Shown piece after piece: positions 33,190-45,379 of a DNA stretch of 64,000 bases. The notes beneath the pieces were generated by a model. That model worked only from the letters and a program-made list of their open reading frames with translations. It did no database searches and had not been told where the DNA came from. Each line of letters opens with the position of its first letter. Positions within the stretch are counted from its first letter, which is position 1. Source of the stretch: Eumeta japonica (taxonomy: Eukaryota > Arthropoda > Insecta > Lepidoptera > Psychidae); contig BGZK01000075.1 of assembly GCA_005406025.1 (NCBI GenBank), positions 372,001-436,000 of the forward strand, read 5' to 3'. A program made the translations under genes and the position numbers.

Positions 33190-35136
33190 TATCAAGAACA
33201 TGTATCTATAATTTCGAATGAATAAAAAAATGGAAGTTATCTTTTACACATTAAATTGTACCGAAATCAAACTAACTAAAATCGTGCATAAACTCTAAAT
33301 TAAATTAAATAAATATAAATAACAAGAAGCTCAATAGAATAAATATTAGATGCAATTCTAAATTGTATTTTGATTCATAATTTTGATTAGCTTAAGTACC
33401 TATACTTTTATTTTAAAAAGTTTTTAAATGTGTTTTTTGAGACAGATAATACGAGTAACATTGAAGTTTCTTCATATTTTGATATTTCGTTGGTTTACAA
33501 ATATTTATTTAAAGAACATTTCAGTGGATCATAAATTTATGACTAGGTTATGCAAAATGTTTTGAAATGAATTGCGGTTTAAAAAAAAACAGCTCAAACA
33601 TTTTTTTCCTGTTTGTTATACATAAAAAATATTTTATCAAAAATATATATAAACATAAATTTTCATCATTATTTTTGTGATTACAATACATTATAAAAAA
33701 TATGTAGTTGTATATGTCACTTATAAAAAAAAAATCTTAAATTCTTATATTATAATACTACAAAGATTTTGATATCTTTTACATTTTAATAACCCATAGA
33801 TATTGTAATGCTATAGATTTCCGCGTAAAGCATTTTACAGGTTTCCATATAGTGTTACGATTACATTTGGTCATGAGACATTGTTGATCTGTTATCGTAA
33901 AAACATCGGATATGTGTTTTATAAAGTTTCACACACACTGAGTTTGTAGTCAGATATCATTGACGATACGCTAAATGTAGGACTAAACTCGAACAAGTGA
34001 ACACTAATGTTATTACCTTAGTGTTAGTCGATGACTTACGTTTACGGAAGATGACACAAATGAAGAAGTATTTATGTAGGATAAGATCTATTTATTTAAG
34101 GTACTTCATAGGCTCCACACACACTTATATTATAGAAAACATTATTTAATTTATTTATATTACAAACTATTCTGAAGAAAGTATATTACTTCTTTGATGT
34201 ATAAAGATGCATTGTCCAATTTGAAGCCATATTTCTTGGAATTAATGTCCAACCATTTTAAATAGTTACTGGCTCGTTCTAATGTATTTGTACCACCTTA
34301 AATGTTTGTATATAAGTCTTTTGGAATTTAAATGTACTGGGTTAATCTAATAATTTCTTTTTGCTCATAGTATATGTGAAGAGTTGAATAGCATGGATAG
34401 TTTTTGTAGCTATATCTTCTTCAAATATACGTTCATGATTGGTAACAAACTAAAAAAATATACTTGCAGCTTTAAGTTTTTCAATGTATGAGTAATAAAT
34501 ACATATTTATGAAACACTATAATTAATAAACTAAATAAAGAGCCTGGATCTTTAGATATGTTAAATGTAGCCATTTTTATTTCAAAGGCACAAAACTGCA
34601 AACAACACAAAGTTGGAACATCCAAATGTTTTAACTATTTACAATTTTTTATTTGAAAGTCCAATATTTTTATGTTTTTTTATGATTTTCATTTATAATA
34701 ATTATTAATAGAGTTCCAGTATTTTCCTTTTTATATTATACTCTTTATGGGATATCATGTAGCATAACATAACAAAAAGCTGTCCCAGTGTATCAGATAT
34801 TGCAAATGTTGTTGGTGTGTAAGTTACCTTATACTATACCGGCGTGAGGCGTACGTCGATTTCGCGCCATAAATCGGCCATGCAAGTATCGGCCCCACAC
34901 GATTTATGTTGCCGAGAGTCGGGTCGGGTACATTATCAACTTTAACTGGTGTCAATTGAATTTTACAGTCCTTTTAACACGCTATACTGGTTTACAAGCA
35001 AATCTGGTAAATTAAAATAGTTGCAAGCACAAATCGTACTCGAACACGAAAAGTTCCGTACCACCGTACAGTATTTTTATTATTACTAGTTATTAATAAT
35101 TAAATTAAAAAAAATTTGGTTGCCTGTAAAGTCGGT
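33190..35136. other. A+T-rich stretch; small G+C patch at 34835-34930
   Basis: The patch has GCGCCATAAATCGGCC and CACGATTTATGTTG, both close to Caudal-type TTTATGG/TTTATG cores. The 71-codon minus frame 34410-34625 is not recognised. Nothing else supported. Confidence 0.3.
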
Positions 35137-35580
35137 ATACGGGCGAAAGTTTTACGTGACAACGACTTTGAATGGTAAAATCATTTTAATGTGAATATTC
35201 ATTCGTATAGTAGGAAGAAGGATGAAATAATAGTAACAATTTAAAACATTTATTTATACAAAGAATTATATTTAAAACATTAATTTATACAAAGAATCTC
35301 GCACTGAATTTCATATTAACAAAATTTTATTTTTACCTTTACACATACATACGTATTTATATACAAATATACATACAATAACTTGCAATACATTTGCAAG
35401 CTATGCACTAATTCTCTAGTGCTGCGCGCGCGGCAGACCGATCATAGTTGAGTGGGAGAGAGACGCAAGGCATTCGGCGGGCCTCTCTCTCGTTCGGTGA
35501 CTCATCGTTACGTTACCGAGCGTTACACTTTTTCAAAGTGACTCCCAGCCGCAACCTAATTTAAGACGTTGTCACGTCAA
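35137..35580 (+). mobile_element. Non-autonomous element, 444 bp (copy 1)
   Basis: Almost identical to 63282-63726; I find one inserted base in about 444. The two copies share ATACGGGCGAAAG at the left and CACGTCAA at the right, and their flanks differ. Imperfect inverted ends: TTTACGTGACAACGACTT at 35151-35168 and TTGACGTGACAACGTCTT read back from 35580 (16 of 18). It has an internal ATTTAAAACATT-ATTTATAC tandem pair and a CpG-rich right half (GTGCTGCGCGCGCGGCAGAC). No coding frame. Confidence 0.88.
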
Positions 35581-35639
35581 AATGTACTCTAAATATATTT
35601 CTTAAATAGTTTAGTAAGAATAGAATACTCTAACTCAGT

Positions 35640-36135
35640 AGAATGCACTAAGGTCAGACCAAGTTTGACGTCCTGTATGGTTCAGGAATAAATTAACGCA
35701 AGGCCGACTCGCACTTGACTGGTTTTTGTTATTAATTGTTTTACTTAAGAGCATGCATTATAGTTATACTAGTTTGACATTTGTGTGAATTACAATTATT
35801 AAAATCGAGCAATAAACGCCGAAAGAAAAACCGTATTCCTTTTATGGGGACCTACTTTAATTTTTTACTTTATTTTATTTTTATTATTTGTTGTTGCAGT
35901 TGTTATAGAAATACATACTCTATTTGTATAAAAGATACAGTCCAGTGACAGACGGATGGACAGACAACGGAATATCGGTAATAGGGTCTTGTTGGTACCC
36001 TTTGGGTACGAAACCCAAAAAACTCAAACTATATGGATACACTGAAAATAATAATTTTGACTACTTAATTATGGCACTGGGTTTTTGTACCTAACACACA
36101 GCACAGAGTTCCGTACCTTACAGGCTTTACATATT
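35640..36135. repeat. Fragments of a common lepidopteran repeat
   Basis: GGCCGACTCGCACTTGACTGG at 35702-35722 matches the end of a repeat frequent in Lepidoptera. GACAGACGGATGGACAGACA and GTACCCTTTGGGTACGAAAC at 35948-36020 match another part. Both recalled from memory. No coding part. Confidence 0.5.
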
Positions 36136-36139
36136 TCTT

Positions 36140-36955
36140 TTCTGCCGTTTAACGGTAAATTGACAGCCTATGTAATAAGATACATATATTAAAGCAAAGC
36201 TGTCGCACAAATCTATCCTTGTATTACTAGAACGGCATCATCTAATTTTAATATATTAAATTTAGCATATATAGAAAGGATGTAAAAAAAATTAAAAGAT
36301 TTCATTATTATCTTCTTCATAGCTGAACATTTTTTTGATAAAAGAAATGTTTTCAAAAATCAGTAATTCTAGTAATTTCGCTTTTAATTTATTTTTGTTA
36401 TTTTTATGGAGCTCTATTAGTGGATTATTATGTATATAAAATATCATTTTGTGTATTTACAAAGTTTTAAATGTTCAGAATAATGTAACAGTTATTGAAT
36501 AATTTCTATTATACAGAAACTTCGAATATTTGGAATTTATCTAATATAAATAACCGTATTGGTAGCTTTTTCTTGGGATTCCGTATCTTCTGTATAAAAG
36601 ATATAGAATTGTATAATTACAATATTTTAAGTAAAAGTTTTCAACGTGGTATGATGTTGGCGATTGGAGGCATAAAAGACATGACCACGAGGAGCTTTTG
36701 AAATGCTAATCATGTATAACAAAAGTGTCGTGTCGGACACTTTTTTTGGTCTAGCTTTCATTCGCCAAGTGTATAGAGTATTTTACGGACGAAATTATTG
36801 TAATATATTTACTGTTGAACATACTCAAAAGATAATCATACAAACACAAGAGTTCTTTTAGAGTCAACAAGCACGTATTTAGGGAGTATATATTTTATTT
36901 AGACGATTTCGTAACAGTCATCGACGCAATATCGGCATTGAATAGCTGCTACCAT
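36140..36955. other. A+T-rich stretch without a gene
   Basis: A 9-bp hairpin, AAAAGTGTC/GACACTTTT, spans 36721-36744 before a T run. No gene seen. Confidence 0.4.
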
Positions 36956-37215
36956 AAAAGTGACTACGTTAACGACTCACGCGCATGTTTTATGATGGCC
37001 GAAGCGTCCCAATATGTCGCCGGTGGTCTTCGTGTCGTCTCCGATCGCTTTACGAACGCGCCCGCGTGACGTACGGCCGGTGAACACAGCATTGACGCTA
37101 TAAAACTGTTATCTTGGCCATAATTTTGAAAGCAAAATGCACTTCTACCGCCTTTTACATGTTGTTGTGGTGTGTCATTTCTTTTGGAATTTGCGTTCCA
37201 GCCACCCATTACACA
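36956..37215. other. G+C-rich island, possible regulatory DNA
   Basis: Contains GTTTTATGATGG, CTTTACGAACG and a CCCGCGTGACGTACGGCCGG run. A minus frame of 81 codons (36964-37209) spans it but has no known domain. Inferred conserved non-coding DNA. Confidence 0.28.
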
Positions 37216-38640
37216 GAGACGTTTAATTGTTTTACGAGGTATTTGACGGTTACTATATTAACGCATTAAATTTTCCAGTATGTAAAAACAAATGAGTGAT
37301 TATTAATAAAGAGTATAAGACTCTAATTCCTTTACACATAATTAATATTGATTGGTCATATATAAATATCTGTATTAACTTTATATAAATATCAATACTG
37401 ATATTAAATTTGCTAGAGATTTATTATATTTGGAGTACATATTAGTACTGAATTAATTGAAAGTATTGAATATTTTTTGCTTTAAATATAATCAAATACT
37501 ATATTTTCTTAATAATTTACCACACATAACTATTAACACCGATTCTATCGGTTTTCATTGATTAATTTGAGCATTAAATTTATACATATTTATGTGTTCG
37601 ATTTATACAAAATGTTTAATGATAGTTATCCTAAATAACCGCTTCTAAAGCATTCAACAAAACGCGAGATTCACGAGCATGGTACTCCCAAAAGACGATC
37701 ATATCGACAGACATAAGGATAAAAAATACGGTGACCTGCTTAGCGTGTTTATTTTAACACGGCCCCGACAATAGACTCCACAAACATAATTCTCGAAAAC
37801 GTCCACCCGGAGAAGGAGCTTGGCGCTATTAATTTGTAGCAATTCAGAAACTCCCATGCCTATCTCTCCCTCGTATCGGGTCTCAGGTAGGGAGTTAATA
37901 AAAAAAAAAACCAGTAATAATTCCACCACAAAGCCGTAGTAATCTGACGGTAACGCCATTTTGTTGTGTGTGGTTTGGAAAAAAAATTTGGTGTGACATG
38001 ATTATCGTGGGGCGTCACAAAAAATGCTCCGGGTTTTGGAACGGACCGCGCCGTATGTCAAACTAGCGCCTGGGGGTATTAGAGATTTGCGATGCAGATT
38101 ACGTCGGGATTGTTCGTTTTGGCGGAATATATAGATGACTAATCTTTGGTCTGCTCTAAATCACTTTGGATCAAACTCCGAATTTGGGATATTTCCAAAA
38201 TATAAGCTATAATAACTTATTTAGAGACACGCGCATAAGTATCAGACAATATTGCATACTACCATTCTTTGTGCATTTGAATTAAAGAAAAAAATATTGA
38301 AAATTATTAAGCCTTATTGTTTATTACGTATATGTATATAAATACTAAAATTGAAAGTCTCTCTGTTTCCTAGGTTGAATTTCTAAAACACCGTAATGGT
38401 AATTATATTTTGTGTAGAGGTAGATTACCTCTTGGAATACAATAGGAGATATTAAAAAAATATTGGAAGAAAAATAGCAGCAATGTCCAAGGGAGAATTA
38501 AGTTCGACCGGTGTTGGAGCAGACAGCACTGGAACGGGAAACTATAATAGCTTGTTTTAATTTTTAAACACATTGAAATGGATGGAAAGCGGTTACTTTA
38601 AACTAAATAAATGTAAATATGTATTTACATTCACGCGTTT
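37216..38640. other. Intergenic stretch with moderate G+C patch at 37680-38130
   Basis: The minus frame 37699-37959 (86 codons) is unrecognised. The patch may be regulatory. Flanks are A+T-rich; nothing else supported. Confidence 0.28.
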
Positions 38641-38965
38641 CGCTATATCTGTGTCACCGACTACGTTCGTGCATCGAAGTCTTCTAACAAATTAATTCGT
38701 TCCGACAAATTATAAATTGACGACTTCCATTGCGGTACCCGCTCTGAACAAAAACCTTCACGTAATATATTATCATAGCGGCTCGTGTTGTACACGGCGT
38801 ATTCATTAATTAACCGCACGGAATACACGGGCAATATTTACATATGGTAACCCTCGGGTATCTCGGAGCATGTCCGATGACACTGCCATAAATAATGTGA
38901 CTTAATTAATTTTATTCGTTATAATTAGGGGTTGCGGATTGCGAGGCGGATCTGTCCGAATCTTT
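38641..38965. other. Possible conserved element with homeodomain cores
   Basis: Less A+T-rich, with ATTAATTCGTT, CATTAATTAACCG and CTTAATTAATTTTAT: several TTAATTA-type homeodomain cores in about 200 bp. No coding frame. Confidence 0.28.
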
Positions 38966-39204
38966 GAATTGTAAATTAGTGTTTGCGTCTTTTGAATATT
39001 TTTCATTATAGTGATTTAAAGCATAAATCGCGTGCTATCTGACAGCCAATAAATTATTTTTCCATATTTAACGACGTATTCATGAAAACAACACTTTATG
39101 AGTTCTCATTAGAGAGGTTAGAATCTTTAAATGTAGGACCTTTGTGTTCGCATTGTTTTCAAAATATGCGTGTTCATCCATAATCGTTTTCAGTAGAGCA
39201 AATT

Positions 39205-39900
39205 ATAATTGTATTTACACATGATCGTCAGGTTATTGGGCCTACCTTATGTCAAAGAGTTTAAAAGAACAGAAAGCTTGACTGAATGCGATACATGTGT
39301 AAAAGGCGAGAAAGCTGAACAAGTAAAAGTGTTTATCAACTTGGGTCGTTTGTTTACAAATGACGCTAAACGTGACAGAGATACTGGAAGGAGAGTAAGC
39401 GTGAGAAATAAGGTGAAGTGAGTAAGCAAGTTCTGTTCTCTACGCTTATGTACGGTAGTGAAAGGTGATACGACAGAAGAATAGTGAAAGTGAAATTAAT
39501 GCGGTGGCTATGCGATCACTGCGCAATATATAGAGCGTCTTTGAAAGATAGATGAAAGAACAGTGATGTTAAAGAAGGGTGTGGTTTGAGACAAGGCGCA
39601 GTGATTAGAGTAGAAGAAGGTATGTAGTGGTGGTTTGGCAATACGGAAAGGATAAGAGAGAGAGAGAAAGATACTTACAAAACAGATCTAAAGAGCGAAT
39701 GTGTGTGATGGAAATGTTAGGCTGATTAAATTTGTGGCATAATAAAAAAGGGTCAAATTTAGAAAACGATGAGCTTGAACGAAATGATTGACGAATGTCA
39801 GTGAAGCAAGAGAGATGTATAAAAAATGGTAGAATGTAAAAATCTATAGTTTGTACTTACTCTTGTGAGAACTAAGCACGAGTAAATAAAAATATATATA
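39205..39900 (+). pseudogene. LINE reverse-transcriptase C-terminal relic
   Basis: The frame near 39341 reads GRLFTNDAKRDRDTGRRVS, close to the 'SLFTNDGK-DRDI-RRV' stretch at the C-terminal end of a LINE reverse-transcriptase ORF that is abundant in Lepidoptera (from memory). Later pieces fit the same ORF in shifted frames: TAQYIERL-like and TKQI-RANVCDG near 39680-39710, then VSEAREMYK near 39795. Many stops and deletions. The catalytic YADD part is not in the fragment. A second relic of the same ORF is at 51.4-51.9 kb. Confidence 0.6.
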
Positions 39901-40500
39901 GTTATCTAGAAGATGACCCTAAGGACTTCGTTAGACTTTATTGTTTGATAAAATTTTGCTTTTCAAGTTTATCTATATACGTGTCTACCCTGTAGAAACT
40001 AAATACGAAAAATCTAAAATTATTTTATTTAACGTCGTTTTGTAGAATTTTGAGATAATTACATTGTTACTATTTATTGGATGACAACAATAGATGGTAA
40101 CTACATGACATAAATTACAAAATAGATGTGAATACTTATTTTTGGAAGTGAACATAAGCGATTTTTCTCGAGGAAAGTTATAATATTCCCGCAGTACAAT
40201 CGAAAGACGCTATGCAAAGCTCAGTTGCTTAGGTATTTAGTTTTAAAACGCCTGTACTAGGTACTTCTTGTAACTAGAGCTTACGTTCAGATAAAGTAAA
40301 TTCTAAATCTATGAAATATATGTATTTCAGAATACTTAAATATTATTCATATTTATCGATAAATATAAAGCAAAATGTTTTATAAATAATATATCATCTT
40401 TTTGTCACATTTTATTTTATTTATTTTCTACCAACGAAGCGATAAATAGCACCATTATAAATCTTCTATATAAAACTTTCAAATTTTATTACTTTGCTTC
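39901..40500. other. A+T-rich stretch without a gene
   Basis: Nothing supported. Confidence 0.35.
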
Positions 40501-40835
40501 AATCAACTAAGAAAAGTTGAACGTTTTATAATTGTCAAACAAGGTATGGTCACCGCCAGACATGCGGCGTACCAAGTTTGCAGCGCGTGCCTCGCACACT
40601 GTGTGCAGAAGTGAGCATTGTCGCAAAATCGACCGCGATCAAAGAGCGCTAGCGCCATCCGGGCCAGAATACAGAGACGTATTGTGTCCGGGCTGCGCGT
40701 GCACAGCTCAAACAATTTCGCCACGCATGACTCAAGTCGAGTCGTGTATTGCCATGCGTGCACACGCGCTGCCTCGCGATGTCTGTACACGGCTTAATGT
40801 ATTTTTATTACATTTTAAATTGTCCCATTAAACAC
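40501..40835. other. G+C-rich island open on both strands
   Basis: Frames of 99 codons (plus, 40532-40831) and 95 codons (minus, 40503-40790) overlap, which points to base composition rather than coding. Contains GCGCGTGCCTCGCACACTGT and similar. Function unknown. Confidence 0.25.
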
Positions 40836-41105
40836 AAAACGAATTTTTACAACCAGACGGAAAACATCGGAAACAGAAAATAACAAAAGCAATAATTGTT
40901 TTTTTTTTTAACTATAGATATTTCCTACCAATTACAGTAAGTGTACAGCTATAATATCTAAAGAATTATTTTGTATACTATGTTATATATTCATTTTGAC
41001 AACAAAATATGTACAATAACGTCTTTGTAATGACAGTGGCTTATTAAATTATTGTTTTGGTACAACTTAGTAGTTTTTTTTTAGCGTCAAGAGAAGTTAC
41101 TACAT
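40836..41105. other. A+T-rich stretch without a gene
   Basis: Nothing supported. Confidence 0.3.
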
Positions 41106-41109
41106 TAAA

Positions 41110-41200
41110 TATCAACTTTCGCCCGCAGCTACGCCTGTGTGGACATACAATGAATATCCGTCACGAATTTATATCAAACAATCTAATTCTCTCCTGTTTT
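41110..41200 (+). repeat. Retroposon head fragment (CGCCCGCAGCTACGCC)
   Basis: AACTTTCGCCCGCAGCTACGCC near 41116-41137 is a degraded form of the CGCGGCTTCGCCCGCG motif, as at 19.51 and 49.14 kb. It sits about 70 bases before a hexamer satellite. Confidence 0.4.
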
Positions 41201-41204
41201 TGTT

Positions 41205-41360
41205 TTCATTAGCGATTCCACAATCTGTTTCAATTTCAGTATCGTTCTCGGTCATGATCTCTGCCTTACTATTGAATCCGAGTTCCTTTTAGATTCCGAA
41301 TCCGTTATCCATCTAGCTCTCGACTCCAGATCCAACCCCGTTATCAACTTTGATTATTCA
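41205..41360 (-). repeat. Hexamer satellite, pyrimidine strand (copy 5)
   Basis: Units such as GATTCC, GTTCTC, GATCTC, GAATCC, GACTCC, GATCCA keep two purines with four pyrimidines. More decayed than copy 3. Confidence 0.6.
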
Positions 41361-41698
41361 TTATCAAATATGCGTCATTCGATTTCATCTGCATGGTGTA
41401 CTATTAAGTTTAGCCTAAGTTTGAATCCTACTGCAACTATATTCATTTTGACGGGACTAAAAGTTCTTAGGAGTCATTTCGATATTAACTAATCCACAAA
41501 TCAAATTTTATTTACTCTTCAGTTAGATTTGACTTAAACGAATGGTTTATCAGTTATTATACCTCAGGCGTCGTGCATGTTTTCACGATAAAAAGTAGCT
41601 GTTTTTTCTCACCACTCCGGCAAACACTTCCTACGCAAAAAATTACGTCAAACAAAAAAAAACACTTTCACGTTTAAAATATATTTTTATAGTAGATA

Positions 41699-42883
41699 CG
41701 AAGGCTGTTACTTATGTATCCGGAACTGGCCACATACAGAACAATATTTAAAATGTAATTGAAACACTCGAAAACAGAACTCCTTGTCTGTAAATACAGT
41801 TTGATTCATGTAACTGTCTTGTTTTACCGTTGTAGCTTTATTTTGAAATTCGTATGTCTTTATCACTGTGGATTTAACTCGTGAAAATTTTCGCGTGATA
41901 ATTTATTACGATTTTCGGCGTGGGCTAACTCAGAAACAGTGTATCGATCAACTCACTTCGACTTTTGGCGATAAAGCACCAACGAAAATCACTTAGTATC
42001 ACTGGTTTAGTGAGTTTAATCGTGGACGGTCTATGCTCAAGGACGAATTTAAAGAATGTCGCCCTAAATCGATTGTTGTACCAGAAAATATATAAGACGA
42101 GTATACATATAAGATATTACACGAATATTTGGCTGTAATAAAAATTGTTCATGTTGAATTCCGCACCACTTGAGCATTGATCAAAACAGGCTCGTGTCGA
42201 TTGATGAAAAAAATGATAAAAAATACAACCGTGGTGCGTCAAAAGCTGTTTATAATATTTACACAGGTGACAAATCTTGGATCTATGCGTATGACCCCGA
42301 AACTAGATAACAGTCAACGGAGTCGGTGTTCCAAGATGAGCCAAACCCAACAAAAGTGATTCATGCCAAAAGCACTGCAGCAAATAGTTGTCTGTTTTTT
42401 GGTATAAATGGTCACGTGGTTACAGTGCCACTAGAGAATCGTAAAATGGTTAATTTGAAGTGATAGACGACGATTTGTTTGCGAAAAGTTTTTAAAGATA
42501 AGAAAGAACAACCGACAACGCGAATTATTCTTCATCATGACATTGCTAGTTGTCACACGTCGGCCGAAAGAACTCGGTTTTCGGAAGGTCAAAAGATCGA
42601 ATTGACAGATCATCCGCCGTACAGCCCCGATTTGGCACCCAACGATGTATATTTATTTCCAAGTGTGAAGAATAAATTACGTGGTCAACGTTTTTCGAGC
42701 CGCTAAGTGGCCGTTGATGCGTTCAAAATGCACGTTTTGGAGGTACCTTAATCAGAAAGGAAAAAGTGCTTTAAAAATTGGTTTCAGCGGTGGTTTATCG
42801 TGGTGAATATTTTGAAAAGCAATAAAATCATATTAATTGTTTGTTTCTTTTTCATATTCCGGACACATAAATAGCAGCCCTCG
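41699..42883 (+). mobile_element. Full-length, dead mariner element (family 1, copy B)
   Basis: Bounded by TA at 41697-41698 and 42884-42885, with inverted ends CGAAGGCTGTTACTTATGTA (left) and CGAGGGCTGCTATTTATGTG (right, minus strand). About 1.19 kb, shorter than copy A through internal deletions. Same orientation as copy A, 34.5 kb away. Confidence 0.9.
41897..42823 (+). pseudogene. Mariner transposase pseudogene (copy B)
   Basis: The N-terminal blocks YYDFRRGLTQKQCIDQL and HWFSEFNRGRSMLKDEF are in frame near 41905-42050. The next part is deleted. TGDKSWIYAYDPET near 42265 keeps the first catalytic Asp, although a TAG follows. LHHDIASCHTSAERTRFSEG near 42530 keeps the second, and HPPYSPDLAPND keeps the third. 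All three catalytic positions survive, but frameshifts and stops break the protein. Confidence 0.88.
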
Positions 42884-42889
42884 TACCAT

Positions 42890-43725
42890 GACTACACGAT
42901 AAGTAAAATTACTTTTTTAATCATTACGTTGTGAATATGGCGTAGCTTAATAAAATTGTAAACGTCAACTTATTACTGTGAAACGTTACTCGTTTCAGAG
43001 TAATAGTTCGTACTAACGCTAGCTACATGGCAAGCAAGGATCAGGCAATACGCCTGATTCTTGCCTAACAAAGCGGCTTATATGAACTTAAAAGTAAGGT
43101 CAGCAACGTGGCCTTAAAATTAATGCAAATGCAACGTAATCACTATTATTATTCTTTTTAAAATCTGTAATATAAACGCGTAAATTTTGAATTTCGTAAT
43201 AATTATTTTCAATATCAAAGCTGGTATCATAATTCATCCTGGTTATAACAAATCTTAATAATTATCCTATTTTAATAATGACAAATGTATAAAATTATTT
43301 TAATATAATTAAAATAGTAAATAATTATTAATCAGGCGATTACATACGGCATGAGTTAACTGTTACTTAAAATATTGCCGCTATCTACTTGTAAATGGAA
43401 TTATGGGATAAAAAATTTATAATTGGCACATTGAACCAACTGTGTTTATGTAAATGAAGCGATTGTCAGCGTACAGTGAGACGATTTTTTTTTCTTCTGA
43501 ATTTGTTTTTGCTGTATGCCGCTGTATTCATATTTTGAAGTATTACGTAACTTATACAACAAAAAAGACTGTGTGATTATTTAGTGTTAAGGGTTATTTA
43601 ATTCGTTTAAGCTGGTTATTTAATTTAGTATTAAGGTATTACTTAGTGTTAAGGGTTTTTTGAATTCGGTTTTATTTATTTAAATTTTTTTTGTTATTTT
43701 TAGTTTTCTAGTGAAAACTGTTTTT
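42890..43725. other. A+T-rich stretch without a gene
   Basis: Short direct repeats of GTTATTTAATT / TAGTGTTAAGGGTT occur at 43580-43665 and may belong to the retroposon tail that follows. Confidence 0.35.
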
Positions 43726-43729
43726 TTTT

Positions 43730-44295
43730 TGTCATTAATTATCTTTCTACTATCAATCTCTGGCTCCATCATCAAATCCTTGTTATCAAATGTAATGCAA
43801 AGAATTCGTCAAAGCAAAATAAATGAAACCTAACTCGAAGGGCTTATTACTGGGCCCTTGGAGGGTTGCACTATCCACCTTTTGATTCGACCATCAGACC
43901 CTTGATATCAATTTAATATATGAGATACATAAAAAATAATTAAGTAATCTTAAACTCGAAGGTTTACAATAGCGATTGAATGTAGTTTTTGTTGATGAAT
44001 TGCAGCGTTATTTTCTACTAATCGTTAAAGAGTGCTGTGACTTCCATCATCAGCTCACTAGCATAAGATCAGGACTCAAAAGCAAAGACCAAAATAAGTA
44101 AAAAAGAGATCAAACACACTACATGTGCTTATAATATTTAAGAGTATCCCTTAATTTCTCTGGAATTTCATAATACATAATGACTATGGAATATCTTGAA
44201 AGTATACCCTTTCGAATGAAAATAATTTATGTATCTTTTTTGAAGTCGGTTAAAAATTGGACTTCGTTTCTGCAGTAATCAGTATTTATTAAGCG
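43730..44295 (-). repeat. LINE-type 3' repeat remnant (minus strand)
   Basis: Units containing CTCCATCATCAAATCCTTG (43765), GACCATCAGACCCTTG (43889) and TTCCATCATCAGCTCAC (44042) are the reverse-complement theme of the 5.6-6.2 kb repeat. Ends with GAAGTCGGTTAAAAATTGG (44243), a phrase common in lepidopteran retroposons. Confidence 0.45.
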
Positions 44296-44564
44296 TGGTG
44301 TGGTCAATTCGAATACGAAATATATTTTCGGCAGTGTACGTTTGCGATATAAAAATAAAAAAGTAAAACCATTTGATTTGTAATTTATTGAATTACGTAA
44401 ATTTTGTTATACTTTATGTATTATAAAATTTCATAGTCAAACATTACTGATATCATTGTTTCGCTTCACCGATTGCCCCATGCCAGAACAATTATAATCT
44501 GCACAGCAAGCATTGAACGACAGAAAAACGAGACTTGAAAAAATTTAATATAATGCTTTTTAGA

Positions 44565-45375
44565 GTTCCAAACCAAAATGGCAAAAACCGAACCCATTCG
44601 TCATGTCCGCCCGTCGGTACGTTTTTCGTCTGTCCGTCCGTTCAACCCTATGTCAAAGGAATTTCGCTCGAAAACTACACGATGTATATTGATTAAATTT
44701 ATAATATTGTAGTCTTGTATAAGCCGCTAAATATTTTACTACTTACATTAAAAAAAAAATATTTCTAAGGGGGGCACTCCATACATGTAACCGAAGTTGA
44801 AAAAATTTTTTTATAACAAACATCAACATGTAGCACATATTTCGAAAATTCTTTTAAAAACATTGAGGGTTCTAAGCAATTTTTTTTGATTCAGTGAGTA
44901 TTTTCGGAAATGATCGCTACGAAAGACTATAAATTGTGTCCCAACTTTTATTTTTTAAACCGTAAGTTCAGAAAATATGAAAAACTTTACAAAGGTAACG
45001 CTTAATAAATACTTTCTTTGTAAATTATTTATAGACATGATCGGATATACAGTTTTTGAATTATTGTTGAAAAATTGCGCTTCTCAACAAAAGGACGTAA
45101 GTGCCATAAAGATATGCTCTTTTGTTTGTGGTTTTTAGTTTACACTATTTTAAAAGTAGTACTCGATGCTTGTTTCCCTATTTATAGGTGACCTTATTAA
45201 AATACTGTGCTTATTTTATTGAAATACCTATTATGTGCGGCAAACATGGAATAAAGTGCAACAACGTAGATTTTTCATCTGTACCGCATTTCTTTGTAAT
45301 GATGGCTTTGGAACACTACATTAAGCATGGTCAGCTCTTAGCAGTTTGTTTTTACATAAGAAAGTTTATATTAAC
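44565..45375 (+). repeat. Unclassified interspersed repeat, copy A
   Basis: Starts GAGTTCCAAACCAAAATGGC and runs through a CGTCTGTCCGTCCG tract, AAGGGGGGCACTCCATACAT (44768), 'AACAAACATCAACATGTAGC' (44816), AAACCGTAAGTTCAG (44958) and GGACGTAAGTGCCAT (45092). Shared in order with copies at 49.7-50.3 and 58.8-59.6 kb. The opening resembles the lepidopteran 'GGGTTCCGTAGCCAAAATGGC' repeat. The 70-codon frame 45188-45400 lies inside and is not a gene. Confidence 0.7.
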
Positions 45376-45379
45376 AAAA

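Noticed and set aside
36721..36744. Hairpin plus T run resembling a bacterial terminator
   Set aside because: The DNA is from an insect nucleus; no transcript end is suggested and such A+T hairpins are common.
40503..40831. Two overlapping genes on opposite strands
   Set aside because: Both frames are open because of high G+C content; no motif, start context or splice signal supports either.
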